A stretch of 15,105 nucleotides of DNA, taken from assembly GCA_011800805.1 (NCBI GenBank), contig MPNW01000689.1:80680-95784 (forward strand), in the 5' to 3' direction. This stretch comes from Hirudo medicinalis (Eukaryota > Annelida > Clitellata > Hirudinida > Hirudinidae). This document shows positions 8,495 through 14,812 of the stretch, one piece after another. The first letter of the stretch is position 1. Each line of letters opens with the position of its first letter. A program made the position numbers and the translations under genes. Below the pieces are notes generated by a model. That model was not told the origin of the DNA. It did not search any database and was given only the letters and a program-made list of their open reading frames with translations.

Positions 8495-10863
8495 CAGTGA
8501 TGATGCTGATGATGATGTTGATGGTGATGAATCATCAACGAATAGCTACGGTGTTGATGTTACATGGTAATGTTGACGACGATGATGACAGTGATAACAG
8601 CGAAAGTTGATATCAGCTTAACAACTGACGTTGTTAGTTCAATGAACAATTATCGGAGATCCGCCCCTTAAAATAGAAGATGAAACCTTTTTTCCAGTTG
8701 ACATCATTGAAAAAACAATCTTCCTCTCTCTCTCCATCTCTCTCTCTCTCTCGTTATCTCACTCACTCACTCACTCAATAAATCATTCATTCAATCATTT
8801 GCTCTTGTCTGGGATTGACGTCATGAAACCCACTGGACACCGGACTGCCGGGGTGGGACCAGAACGGCCACGCTGCACTGCTCGTCTGCACTGGATGCAT
8901 TTAATGACTCGGGCAGATGTTCGGCGTCAGGAATGCAGGAATGTGGATGCTGGGGTGGATGCCCGTGGAGCATAAAAATAACAAAACATTGCTGGAACGA
9001 GGAATCCGACCGACTGAGAACGAATGGATGATGAAGACGAAGACCTATGGGAATGATCGGAACTCGGAGAATTCCAGGGGCGGAAGGTTGGATGGATGGA
9101 CGGACGGATGGAGCTGCTTTTTTTTCCCTAGGTTTTGATGGATGCTTGAACAGCTGATTGAGTGAGTGATCGACGGGGCTGCTGAGTGAAAGAGTGAGTG
9201 AATGAATCGATGGATGAGTGAATCAATGCATAAATGATGAATCGAAAGCCAGGATAGATTGATAAATGGAGCGGTCGGACGGACGGGCGAAAGAAAATAA
9301 ACGAAAGAGAATTTTGGCTAATCAACGATTGGTCGGTCGTTCGGCCAATCTGCCGGTCGAATTGTTCTCCTTTTGTGCGACTCACCATCGGTCGATGAAT
9401 CCCCTTTGCTCACAAACGAATCAATCGACAGCATAGGGATTAACTGCCAACAAACGATTAAAATATTATCGGCTGACCAATCACAGTGATCGATCGATAA
9501 TGCTAACAAATAATATATTATTATTAATAATTATTATGCTAAATTAATAAATTTATTAATATTATTATATATTATATTATTATATATATTATTATTATTA
9601 TTATTATTGCTATTATAATTATTATAACAATAATAACAACTAGTCAATCATCATCATCAACATCTGCTTGCATTCATTTGGCTTTTCTCCTCCGATACAT
9701 TTTCCAGATTCGAAACATGGTTCTCTTTGAGTGGGAGGACTCGGGTCAAGTCGTCCCCATTTGCATCGACAGTTCCACGGAGATGAGCGTCCTCAACAAG
9801 CCCGTCGGCCTGTGGCCCTGTCACGAGCAGGGAGGCAACCAGGTAGGGGGAGGTCGTTGCAATTACTTAAAGGAGTTTTTTTTTTATGTTTTATTTACAA
9901 TGTGCCTTAAGCATGAGCATCAGGGGGCCGCTCAGACCATTTATGTAGTGCGGCTTCCCCGTCAAATATCAGAGGCACTTCGGTCGACCATCCACCCCCC
10001 CCTCCCACTCCCGATGGCGATGCCACGAATTCAAGAGGTTTAATTAATTAAAAAAAAAATACTTTACCAACACGACGTTTCAACGACCATTTGGCTGATC
10101 GAGTTGTTTTGGCTTATATTCATCCACTCCACTTTCAAACATTCCTGCATTTGTTGCTCTCACACACAACACTCACACTCAGCACTGGTACTTGGACGTC
10201 GAGGGGCGCATCAGAAGGGACGACCACTGCCTGTCCGACCGCGGGAGGAGGGTCATTGTCATCGAGTGCAACGACAGCCCGAACCACATGTGGACTTATG
10301 AGGTATCTTCTGTGATGATGACGATGATGATGGTGGTGGTGGTGATGGCCGTGACGATGACGGTGATGTCGATGATTTTTTTAGTAGGCATTTTAATGTT
10401 GTTAAAGGTTACATTGCAGAGTGTGACATTCTCAAATAAATTGCATTAAGCAATGTTCTTGCAGACACCTCTGCCTCCCAGCACTTTGGTGGCTTGCATA
10501 CTTACATTTGACAAAAACGAGAATAATGATCAATCTATACAATGTCTCATTGCCAGAGTGCTGTTGGCAAAACAGGTGCCACGCAAATAACTCACAAACG
10601 TCTCCGCATTCTAAGCGTGCTTTAATAAATAAGACAAAATTCACTTCACTATCCAAATGATCAGCACAAGTTGACCTTTTAACCTTTCAACCTCTCAGAA
10701 AGGTCACCTGAAAAACAAGGCCAGCATGAACTGCATTGAAATCACAGCGGACGGCAAGAAGGTGGTCGTGTCCAGGTGTCAGTACGACCTGGACGAGAAC
10801 AGGCAGGTGTGGCACTGGAAGAAGAGGAGCTCCGAGACTAGCCTCACTGAAGAATCCACCTGA
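1147..10863 (+). CDS. GALNT: Polypeptide N-acetylgalactosaminyltransferase gene, 5'-partial, 10 exons
   Basis: Transfers GalNAc from UDP-GalNAc to Ser/Thr of secretory proteins, the first step of mucin-type O-glycosylation; family members are type II Golgi membrane proteins. Joined exons: 1147-1300, 2092-2261, 5704-5868, 6450-6663, 6795-6912, 7364-7549, 7702-7830, 9708-9842, 10183-10302, 10699-10863. This gives 517 residues plus stop with all junction phases consistent (2,1,1,2,0,0,0,0,0). Seen: HNEAW at residues 72-76, VDD at 101-103, the metal-binding DSH at 155-157, WGAEN at 263-267, HVGH at 288-291, and a lectin domain from about 379 with cysteine pairs 397/416, 439/452 and 475/490. Family members usually have about 550-600 residues, so roughly the N-terminal tail, anchor and stem are missing. 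By eye the catalytic part resembles the GALNT1/13/5 group, but the subfamily is not secure. Most conserved residues are present, so it looks functional. Confidence 0.95.
1301..2091 (+). other. GALNT intron 1 (791 bp)
   Basis: GTGAGT donor and TTTCCCAG acceptor. Contains short CAT/GTC-rich runs (about 1390-1440 and 1995-2030) and GC-rich stretches with GGTCGGTCGATC-like repeats near 1785-1805. Long open frames on both strands here (for example minus strand 1241-1822) come from these repeats and overlap a confirmed exon, so they are not called. Confidence 0.85.
2092..2261 (+). CDS. GALNT: GALNT exon B: start of GT-A Rossmann-like core
   Basis: Completes E51 with one base, then encodes residues 52-107 and the first base of S108. 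It holds the nucleotide-binding core: [20 protein letters not shown], then [19 protein letters not shown]. The end was set at 2261 because exon C begins with two codon bases, so only a phase-1 ending keeps the frame. The resulting junction reads [16 protein letters not shown], as the family expects. The donor (GTCTGC) is weak; a better-looking GTAATT at 2272 would break the frame. Confidence 0.92.
2346..2465. repeat. AT-rich ATT/AAT trinucleotide repeats
   Basis: Runs of AATAAT are followed by TTATTATT, including a self-complementary AATAATAATTATTATT, then a longer ATT array at about 2425-2460. Simple-sequence DNA inside intron 2. Confidence 0.9.
2790..3003. repeat. ATA/ATG/ACA compound trinucleotide array
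   Basis: A compound microsatellite of about 210 bp: AAT units, then an uninterrupted GAT block (about 2836-2870), then AAT with GGTAATGATA variants, then ACA units. It yields spurious poly-I/M and poly-L/S frames on opposite strands; none is a gene. Confidence 0.95.
3398..3620. repeat. GAT/GAA-rich repeats with a short palindrome
   Basis: GAT and GAA units at 3398-3455 and again at 3511-3620. At 3518-3539 a GAT run switches to an ATC run around a central GATC, making a perfect 22-nt palindrome. Spurious poly-D/E and poly-M frames arise from it. Confidence 0.9.
3696..3783. repeat. GAT/GGT trinucleotide array
   Basis: ATG/GAT units with a TGGTGGTGTTT interruption near 3718 and GGTGGT variants. 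Simple sequence within intron 2. Confidence 0.9.
3942..4014. repeat. GAT/GAC trinucleotide array
   Basis: GATGATTATGATTATGATG followed by GAC and GAT units. It produces a spurious poly-aspartate frame. Confidence 0.9.
4141..4209. repeat. AAC/AAT trinucleotide array
   Basis: AACAACAAC grading into AATAATAAT with AAC and AGC interruptions. Simple sequence in intron 2. Confidence 0.9.
4262..4283. repeat. (TG)11 dinucleotide microsatellite
   Basis: Eleven uninterrupted TG units. It is one of the few dinucleotide arrays in a window dominated by tri- and tetranucleotide repeats. Confidence 0.95.
4366..4550. repeat. GTT / ATT / ATC / GTT compound array
   Basis: GTT units (4366-4386), TTC units, ATT and T-runs, ATC (4447-4468), ATT, ATC, then a long GTT block (about 4516-4550). 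The final GTT block leads into the 24-nt sequence that is repeated at 5322-5345. Confidence 0.93.
4551..4574 (+). repeat. Direct repeat copy 1, abutting the N
   Basis: A 24-nt unique sequence beginning AATATGCAGC and ending AATTCAGC. It is identical to 5322-5345 and, like that copy, is preceded by a GTT run. It stops exactly at the N at 4575, as expected for an unmerged contig end. Confidence 0.95.
4575..4575. other. Single ambiguous base (N), likely contig join
   Basis: The only N in the window. It separates the first copy of the 24-nt direct repeat from a CAT array. A one-base N between non-continuous sequence often stands for an unresolved or minimum-size gap. Confidence 0.85.
4774..4926 (+). 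CDS. CACNA1: Isolated exon of a Cav1-like voltage-gated calcium channel alpha-1 subunit (domain I, S5)
   Basis: A 153-nt phase 1-1 exon with good splice sites: acceptor CCAATTGCAG at 4764-4773 and donor GTGAGG at 4927. It starts with two codon bases, then encodes [39 protein letters not shown] and STCYFNN. This is the S4-S5 linker and S5 helix of domain I of a pore-forming calcium channel subunit. The LNSI.KAM.PL.HIALL wording fits L-type (Cav1) better than Cav2 channels. No other channel exon is in the window, although a full subunit has four such domains and dozens of exons. It lies inside GALNT intron 2, same strand, next to signs of a misjoin. Splicing it into GALNT would put a pore helix inside the glycosyltransferase core, so a functional fusion is very unlikely. 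Confidence 0.9.
4942..5045. repeat. ATTA / CATT / CGTT tetranucleotide array
   Basis: Long ATTA runs alternate with CATT and CGTT units (TTCATTCATTCGTTCG), then repeat the same order. More loosely related CATC and ATCA units follow at 5097-5200. It starts about 15 bp after the calcium-channel exon's donor site. Confidence 0.95.
5252..5283. repeat. Inverted repeat with a CRE-like palindrome
   Basis: Twelve-base arms GTGTTACGTCAT (5252-5263) and ATGACGTCACAC (5272-5283) are complementary apart from one position and enclose an 8-nt loop. The right arm contains TGACGTCA (5273-5280), the CREB/ATF palindrome. Whether it binds anything is unknown. Confidence 0.7.
5322..5345 (+). repeat. Direct repeat copy 2
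   Basis: Identical 24-nt partner of 4551-4574, preceded by a GTT run at 5301-5321. Sequence after it (AGCATGTAATTAG) is continuous into the minisatellite and exon C of GALNT. Confidence 0.95.
5403..5580. repeat. 29-bp minisatellite, about 6 copies
   Basis: Units start at 5403, 5432, 5461, 5490, 5519 and 5548 with exact 29-bp spacing; the unit begins GATGATGACGATGTGGAT and ends in AACTGTGTGGT. One unit ends TATGTGGC instead, and a degenerate seventh begins at 5577. It lies in intron 2, about 120 bp before exon C. Confidence 0.95.
5704..5868 (+). CDS. GALNT: GALNT exon C: catalytic core with DSH motif
   Basis: Completes S108 with GT, then encodes residues 109-162 and the first base of G163. 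It contains [20 protein letters not shown], then [15 protein letters not shown]155-S156-H157 is the DxH motif that coordinates Mn2+ and the UDP diphosphate in this GT-A family. Acceptor is CCCTTTCAG; donor is GTCAGA after AAAG. Confidence 0.96.
5869..6449 (+). other. GALNT intron 3 (581 bp)
   Basis: Contains a GAT/GGT array (about 5968-6007) and a long ATA/ACA compound array (6189-6385). No other structure was recognised. Confidence 0.85.
6189..6385. repeat. AAT/AAC/GAT compound trinucleotide array
   Basis: Nearly 200 bp of AAT units with GAT and AAC blocks; ACAATAAATAATAATAAT-like higher-order units recur three times (about 6238, 6286 and 6335). Spurious poly-I/Y/L frames arise on the minus strand. 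Confidence 0.95.
6450..6663 (+). CDS. GALNT: GALNT exon D: catalytic domain middle
   Basis: Completes G163, then encodes residues 164-233 and two bases of R234. It contains [25 protein letters not shown], then [13 protein letters not shown], all standard for the acceptor/donor-site half of the GalNAc-transferase core. Acceptor is CCCTGAAG; donor GTGAAG; the exon ends in phase 2 after ATC AG. Confidence 0.95.
6664..6794 (+). other. GALNT intron 4 (131 bp) with an 11-G run
   Basis: Short intron. 6697-6707 is a run of eleven G, followed by ACGGGGTGG, about 33 bp after the donor. G runs near donors can act as intronic splicing enhancers; here this is only inference. The acceptor CTACTTTTACAG is strong. 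Confidence 0.85.
6795..6912 (+). CDS. GALNT: GALNT exon E: Gal/GalNAc-T motif
   Basis: Completes R234, then encodes residues 235-273: [20 protein letters not shown], then [19 protein letters not shown]. The WGxEN.E.SF block is the 'Gal/GalNAc-T' motif shared with beta-4-galactosyltransferases. Here the third position is Ala (WGAEN) where most family members have Gly. Donor GTCTGC, phase 0. Confidence 0.96.
6913..7363 (+). other. GALNT intron 5 (451 bp)
   Basis: Contains ATT and ATC arrays (7097-7190) and, at 6981-6994, the reverse complement of a CATTTATATAGCGC motif that recurs in the window. A short GCATGCATGC run lies just before that motif. Confidence 0.8.
7364..7549 (+). CDS. GALNT: GALNT exon F: end of catalytic domain
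   Basis: Encodes residues 274-335, phase 0 at both ends. [20 protein letters not shown] is followed by RNRSPYQW and [19 protein letters not shown]. The HVGH (288-291) and VWMD segments are typical of the family and include the flexible-loop region over the active site. Acceptor CCCTTTTCCAG is strong; donor GTTGGA is weak. Reading on past the donor reaches a TAG at 7622. Confidence 0.95.
7550..7701 (+). other. GALNT intron 6 (152 bp), made of a 35-bp minisatellite
   Basis: About three copies of a 35-bp unit (the marker GTAGC occurs at 7586, 7621 and 7656) occupy most of the intron. The donor is GTTGGA and the acceptor GATGTCGACAG has no pyrimidine tract. The intron is required: the frame is closed by a TAG at 7622, and 152 is not a multiple of three. 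Confidence 0.85.
7582..7687. repeat. 35-bp minisatellite, about 3 copies
   Basis: The unit contains AATGTAGCGATGACATTGG followed by TGATGGTAGTGATAAG. Copy 1 diverges (GTAGCCTTGG); copies 2 and 3 are nearly identical. It fills intron 6 almost from splice site to splice site. Confidence 0.9.
7702..7830 (+). CDS. GALNT: GALNT exon G: catalytic-lectin linker
   Basis: Encodes residues 336-378, phase 0 both ends. [20 protein letters not shown] is followed by [12 protein letters not shown] and AQYSGE, the family's usual block joining catalytic and lectin domains (LR..L.CK.F.WY...YP). Donor GTTGGC is weak. Confidence 0.94.
7845..7947. repeat. ACTC tetranucleotide array
   Basis: About 25 ACTC units, mostly exact, with AATC variants near the end. 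It begins right after the exon G donor. The reverse orientation (GAGT units) appears at 9158-9215 in the same intron. Confidence 0.95.
8080..8232. repeat. GATG tetranucleotide and GAT trinucleotide arrays
   Basis: GGATGGATGGATGG units at about 8084-8130, then a GAT array at 8190-8232. Between them lies a short unique stretch with no recognised content. Confidence 0.9.
8451..8494. repeat. Uninterrupted ATG/GAT array
   Basis: About 14 perfect GAT units, followed by interrupted units to about 8530. It produces a spurious poly-methionine frame. Confidence 0.95.
8718..8778. repeat. TC dinucleotide and ACTC tetranucleotide array
   Basis: TCTCTCTCTC-type sequence (about 8722-8758) followed by five ACTC units (to 8778). 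Simple-sequence DNA in intron 7. Confidence 0.9.
9505..9628. repeat. AT-rich ATT array with perfect palindrome
   Basis: Almost pure A/T. 9543-9560 (ATTAATAAATTTATTAAT) is a perfect 18-nt palindrome, and the surrounding TATTAT/ATAATA runs are self-complementary, so the region could extrude hairpins. Confidence 0.9.
9708..9842 (+). CDS. GALNT: GALNT exon H: lectin domain, alpha repeat
   Basis: Encodes residues 379-423, phase 0. [20 protein letters not shown] and [20 protein letters not shown] lead to QGGNQ. C397-I-D399 is the CLD-type motif whose Asp binds GalNAc in the alpha subdomain; C416 is its disulfide partner, and Q423 starts the QxW completed in the next exon. The donor is GTAGGG. Confidence 0.95.
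9843..10182 (+). other. GALNT intron 8 (340 bp)
   Basis: Contains the motif CATTTATGTAGTGC at 9938-9951 in a GC-rich setting with C-runs (to about 10010), then AT-rich sequence. No coding signal. The acceptor is CACTCAG. Confidence 0.85.
10183..10302 (+). CDS. GALNT: GALNT exon I: lectin domain, beta repeat
   Basis: Encodes residues 424-463, phase 0. [19 protein letters not shown], then [18 protein letters not shown]425 completes the alpha QxW. The beta subdomain has C439-L-S-D and C452, but its QxW is changed to HMW, which suggests weaker sugar binding here. The donor is GTATCT. Confidence 0.95.
10303..10698 (+). other. GALNT intron 9 (396 bp)
   Basis: A GAT/GGT array at about 10312-10365, then unique sequence. 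It has an AATAAA at 10436-10441, but because a lectin exon follows, it is not taken as the gene's polyadenylation signal. The acceptor CAACCTCTCAG is good. Confidence 0.8.
10699..10863 (+). CDS. GALNT: GALNT exon J: lectin domain, gamma repeat, and stop codon
   Basis: Encodes residues 464-517, then TGA at 10861-10863. [15 protein letters not shown], then [20 protein letters not shown], then [15 protein letters not shown]475 and C490 form the gamma-repeat pair, and Q499-V-W501 is the last QxW. The short Ser/Thr/Glu-rich tail after the lectin fold is plausible as the natural C-terminus. Confidence 0.95.
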   Translation, partial: KGHLKNKASMNCIEITADGKKVVVSRCQYDLDENRQVWHWKKRSSETSLTEEST

Positions 10864-10890
10864 TCGTCATCATCATCATCACCAGTGTCT

Positions 10891-10921
<31 letters not shown>

Positions 10922-11300
10922 CCAGGTTGAGTAGAAAGATCCTGATTTCTATTGGTGTTTGCAGACATGATTGGTTTGAAGTCATTTATTGTAATGATGG
11001 TGATGATGATGATGGTGGTCATGATGGTGATGATGCTGGTGATGATGATGATGGTGAGAGGAAGGTCCTCGAGTCGGTCGTTCTAGGATTATTAGGTTAT
11101 AACAAAAATGAGGGCAATAATTGTGATTATGATTGTCGTGGTTGCCTATGTACTGTTGTTACTTGATTACTATAATTATTTTTATGGTTATTACCTTATT
11201 ATTATTATTATTACTGTTATTATTATTGTTGTTATTATTATTATTATTATTGTACTAAGTAATTATATTAATTATTGTGGATTTGTCAATAGCTGAGTTC
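10864..11300 (+). other. Probable 3' UTR start and repeats
   Basis: Directly after the stop codon come two CAT arrays (10869-10882 and 10891-10920), each ending ATCACCAG. GAT/GGT (10995-11055) and ATT (11185-11255) arrays follow. I see no clear AATAAA close downstream, so the transcript end is not located. The first AATAAA I noticed further on is at 13198-13203, too far to assign with confidence. Confidence 0.55.
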
Positions 11301-12480
11301 TTATTGGTCGAGACAATGGCCAGAGCCTGCATTTTGCTGAGCTACATGCATTTATTAGCTATGCAAGTTCGTCTAATTGCGGCAGTCACGATCGGTCGTC
11401 ACGACTTGCGGCGTCCGAAAGTCAAAAGGTCGTCGCAGTGGTCTTTGTCGTCTGCCACGATTTTGAGGGTCTCCTTGTTCGGTGTTCACGAAGATGTCTG
11501 TTTGTTTGTTTGTAGTTAGGTTTGTTGTTATTTTGATTCGGGAACGTTGCATACGTACTGCTATCGTCCGCACGTTTATTCATAAACTTGTTAACGAGTT
11601 CACTAGTTCGTTAGTTAAGCCAATGGTATTTAAGCAAAGGGATCTTTCGTCCCCCTCTCCGGATGCACTTAGAAAGAAACTTTCACCTCGGCACTTTTCC
11701 GCGACTCCCCTGCCGGCACCCTCCTCCACCGGTCGGGGGTGACGCTACGAGCCCGGGCACGGTCGACGTGCCCCGGTAGCCTTCGTCACATTCCACTTTC
11801 GATGACATCGGTTGCCATGACATTGGCTACTCTCTTAGTTTTCATCTGCTACTCTTTCTCTCCCAAGTAATGACTTCCTCCACAGTTCCTTCTGTCTTTC
11901 AGAGTCAGTCGAGACAACTTTTTGAACTCCGACCTCGGTCACCGGTCGGTTTATCTATTTATTTTTGGTCGGCGTTTTTCGTTTCTCAGTGTGTTCGAGC
12001 GAAGTCTCTTTGGTTTTTGGTTTTCAGTCGATTCTATTTTAGTCGGAGAATATTTTGAAATGATTTCGATCGACGCTTTGCGAGACTCGCGCGTGGCTCG
12101 TCCCGAACTCGTTGCATGCGAACGCCTCGGAAAGGCCGGTCGAGTTCCGCCATCGTGTCCGACGCCAGATGAAATTTCATCGAGGCTTGCGTTCAGCCAG
12201 TATTCTGGTGCCACTAGCCAATCTTTCGAGGCGTCGCATTTTTTAGTCGATCGTTGTTTGTTAATCGGTTATCTTAGTTTCGGTCGTCGTTATTTTTTTA
12301 AACATCTCCTTGATGGTTGTTACGGGATGACCACCATCATCGTCATCATCATCATCATCATCCATTCAGTCACAATGTCAAAAGTCATAGGTCTTTTCCT
12401 GCTCTGGAATCTACCACTTGAGTACATATCTACTCCTCCGACCTCTAAAGTACCATCATCATCATCATCATCATTCGCAT
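11300..12480. other. Intergenic stretch, no gene recognised
   Basis: Mixed-composition sequence. A plus-strand open frame at 11922-12482 (186 codons) is the longest here, but it ends in a CAT array translated as poly-I and poly-S and shows no domain or homology that I recognise. CAT arrays lie at 12334-12362 and 12453-12475. C-rich sequence at about 11650-11780 has no identified role. Confidence 0.6.
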
Positions 12481-12504
12481 AGGTGCAGTCCCGATGACAT
12501 CCTA

Positions 12505-12580
12505 GTATCGTATCCTCAGTGCCTTGCAACCGTGGACTCTCATGGTCCTCTGGTTCGAAACCCGACCGGGGGCCGGTCGT
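12505..12580 (+). repeat. tRNA-like segment with B box, possible SINE remnant
   Basis: GGTTCGAAACC at 12552-12562 is a perfect pol III B box/T-loop. Just upstream, GGAC...GTCC around 7 nt (about 12533-12547) forms an anticodon-arm-like hairpin, and TATCCTCAGTGCC (from 12511) is a degenerate A-box candidate. The T stem has one mismatch and I find no matching acceptor stem, so this is not an intact tRNA gene. A tRNA-derived SINE head or tRNA pseudogene is the most likely reading. Confidence 0.35.
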
Positions 12581-12784
12581 TGGCGTTCGCAAAATAGATT
12601 TTGTGATGGTCGGTCCTTCTTCACTGGTCGAAGATATGTCGTGCATGCATCTGTGCACGTGTGTACATATTGTTACTGAACTTATGCAAATTTTATCAAT
12701 CTTCGGCTTTCCGGCATCCAGGTCGGCTAAATGGACCTTTGCCGCAGCGGTCTGTCTGGGCATCTTGTCTTGTCGAGCAATAAT

Positions 12785-12832
12785 TAGACCTTCATGTCTT
12801 TTGATTCGTCGACGTCGGTTCAAATCCTGATG
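12785..12832 (+). repeat. Second degenerate tRNA-like T arm
   Basis: GGTTCAAATCC at 12817-12827 matches the B-box consensus, preceded by AGAC/GTCT arms around CTTCAT near 12786-12799. The T stem pairs poorly. It lies about 265 bp after the first B box, so the two may be parts of one composite element or independent remnants. Confidence 0.25.
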
Positions 12833-13200
12833 GCGTCCAGCATGCAGTATTGGTTTTATTCTTCGATCTGTTGAATTTTGGTGACGATTTCGTGTAATCT
12901 AATGCCAGATTATCACCCTCGTTTGGTACCTGGTCTTCGAGTGATGTTATCGAATGATATTGGCCTGCCCGCTGATCGATCGCACTTGTCTGTATTCATC
13001 CATCAACCTTGATTCATTTCTTATGTTTTGCTGGGTTGTGTACAACGGTGATGATGATGATGATGATGTTGATTGTGATAATGATGTCGTGGTTGATTTC
13101 GTCATCCGAGTTCAATAGCTGCCTGGAGGTGAGACTTATCGTCCTAGTATTGGATCTCATGGATGGACGTGGAATCCACCTTACGATCAACGTTCAGAAT
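12833..13200. other. Intergenic stretch, no gene recognised
   Basis: Unique sequence with a short GAT array at 13049-13069 and an AATAAA at 13198-13203. No coding signal was recognised on either strand. Confidence 0.6.
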
Positions 13201-13220
13201 AAATCCTACCACTAGACAAT

Positions 13221-13330
13221 TATGTAATGGAGGGTAATGGGGAGTACTCCATTTATGTAGCGCTTGCTTAAGGTCATCCAGCGACCTCCCTTTCATTCTC
13301 CCCATCGATTGATGGGTGGGCGGGTTGGGT
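13221..13330. repeat. Structured element with CATTTATGTAGCGC motif
   Basis: Contains AATGGAG (13226-13232) pairing with CTCCATT (13247-13253), the palindrome GGAGTACTCC (13241-13250), the motif CATTTATGTAGCGC (13250-13263) and a CCCATC/GATGGG hairpin at about 13300-13316. The core motif recurs at 9938-9951 (one change) and, inverted, at 6981-6994 (one change). I infer part of a dispersed repeat family; its type is not established. Confidence 0.4.
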
Positions 13331-14812
13331 AATTGAAAAAGCTTGAGAACATAAAACCAAAATTGGTCTGGCTTTATTTTTGCTTTCAAAACAAGCATTC
13401 AATCCGGTCCGAGGATTTTCCAATACGGATGTTTTGTCTGTGAATTCGGACTTCCAAACTCTTAATTTTGAACTTCGCAGGGTTGGCAGCACTCATTAGG
13501 GTGTAACATCAATAATTGCATTAAGTATAATTACTACTTGGCCAGCGAATCCCAATGATGGCTCTGTTAGGATGTGCTTCACTATCGTCGATAGTAACGT
13601 CGGAGCCACGAAAACAGATTATTTTGAAATTGAATCTTCAGTTTTCCCTGCGAGTGGTCTTGGGGCATAATGTTTTGATGGCCCATCAATCGTTCCGTCG
13701 GTTTGATGGGCGAACGGCATTCTTCCGCTTCGAGTGTCTAGTTCGAGAGTTTCACTTTGCCAGTCGGCCAAGGTCCACTAGGGCGATGACCTAAAACCGA
13801 CTTTTTAACCTTTCGCGTTGCTGGTTCGCAGGCCTGTCATAATTTATTGTGTTACCCCATTGCCAACCCGCAAGTCTAAGAAAATCTTTTTTTAAAGACG
13901 GCAGTAAGATCTGGGCTTAACCGTTTAGTCCTGGATAAGCGCGTTCATAAAAAAACCGATCAAAAATCAACCGAAGTTTAAAATGATGTAAAGTGCCGGA
14001 GTAATCAAGTGGGTTTAAATATTACTTAAACGAAAATCATCCATGATTTGATTACGATATTATCATTTTTATTAATAAAGTGTTCATCAAGCCTCGATCA
14101 CATGTCGACACACTTCTCAATTTGTAAACAGCCTCGTCGCACATAGGCCTGGCGATGGACAAAAGTGAATTCTGTTTGAAAACTCTAAATAGTACATATC
14201 GTTGGAATATTCATCAACAAAATTCACCAAATGATAATATAAAATTTATTTTAAAAATTGTTTAATTAATTTTAAAACTTCCGCAGCATAAATAACTTCG
14301 ATTAAAAAACGACTTTTTTAACTGGGATTTCATTTTTTGAGACTTCCTGATTGGTCGATTAGTCCGGCTAGATAAACAATTTATTTATTTGTGACACATT
14401 GTATTAAACACATCGCCAGAATAAAATCAGTTTTTTATGCTGAAAATTTGCACGGTTCTATTGACAACGCAGACAAGCCCTAGGTCTAAAAATCAACTTG
14501 TGACACTGTGATACGGTCGCTCGCTCAGTGTGACTGAGTTGTTATATTGCGTGACTAACTTGTTATCCTGTCGGGCTAACTAATTTGCAAAGGTTACCTT
14601 TGTTATTTGATTTACTTTACAAGTTGACAATGTACGTATTTATCACTGTGTGTGGTCAATTTTCCACTTGATAACTTAGAGAAGTAAACAAAGTAAAGCA
14701 AACTGAAAAGCTTAACATTGAAAACAATGTTGCAACTCAGACTACTAGAACTTTGAGGAGTTTTTGGGGGGCTCGCATGACTTTATAGTGTTCTAATAAG
14801 TTATTTTTTAAA
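13331..14812. other. Intergenic stretch, nothing recognised
   Basis: Mostly AT-rich unique sequence with few simple repeats, in contrast to the gene region. AATAAA-type hexamers occur (for example near 14074 and 14415), as expected by chance in AT-rich DNA. No exon, RNA gene or mobile element recognised. Confidence 0.6.

Larger units (their letters stand above)
7831..9707 (+). other. GALNT intron 7 (1877 bp)
   Basis: Rich in tetranucleotide and trinucleotide arrays: ACTC (7845-7947), GATG (8080-8130), GAT (8190-8232 and 8451-8494), TC/ACTC (8718-8778), GATG/GAGT (9090-9240) and AT-rich sequence (9505-9630). A GC-richer stretch at about 8810-9000 has short open frames but no recognisable domain. 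It carries a TGACGTCA palindrome at 8816-8823. The acceptor CATTTTCCAG is strong. Confidence 0.85.

Noticed and set aside
8803..8973. GC-richer open stretch in intron 7, cysteine-rich in one frame
   Set aside because: Exons G and H already join in phase and match the family without extra residues; no domain was recognised and no paired splice sites were convincing.
1147..10863. A GALNT-calcium channel fusion gene including 4774-4926
   Set aside because: The exon is symmetric (phase 1-1) and would keep the frame, but it would place an S5 pore helix between the DDYSDK and HLRRDLEDY segments of the catalytic core, and assembly-join signs surround it.
11922..12482. Plus-strand frame of 186 codons downstream of GALNT
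   Set aside because: The latter part is a CAT array (poly-I, poly-S), there is no recognisable domain, and the opposite strand is also open over part of it.
12320..12823. Minus-strand frame of 167 codons
   Set aside because: It runs through two CAT arrays (poly-M and poly-D) and the tRNA-like B box; composition is explained by repeats.
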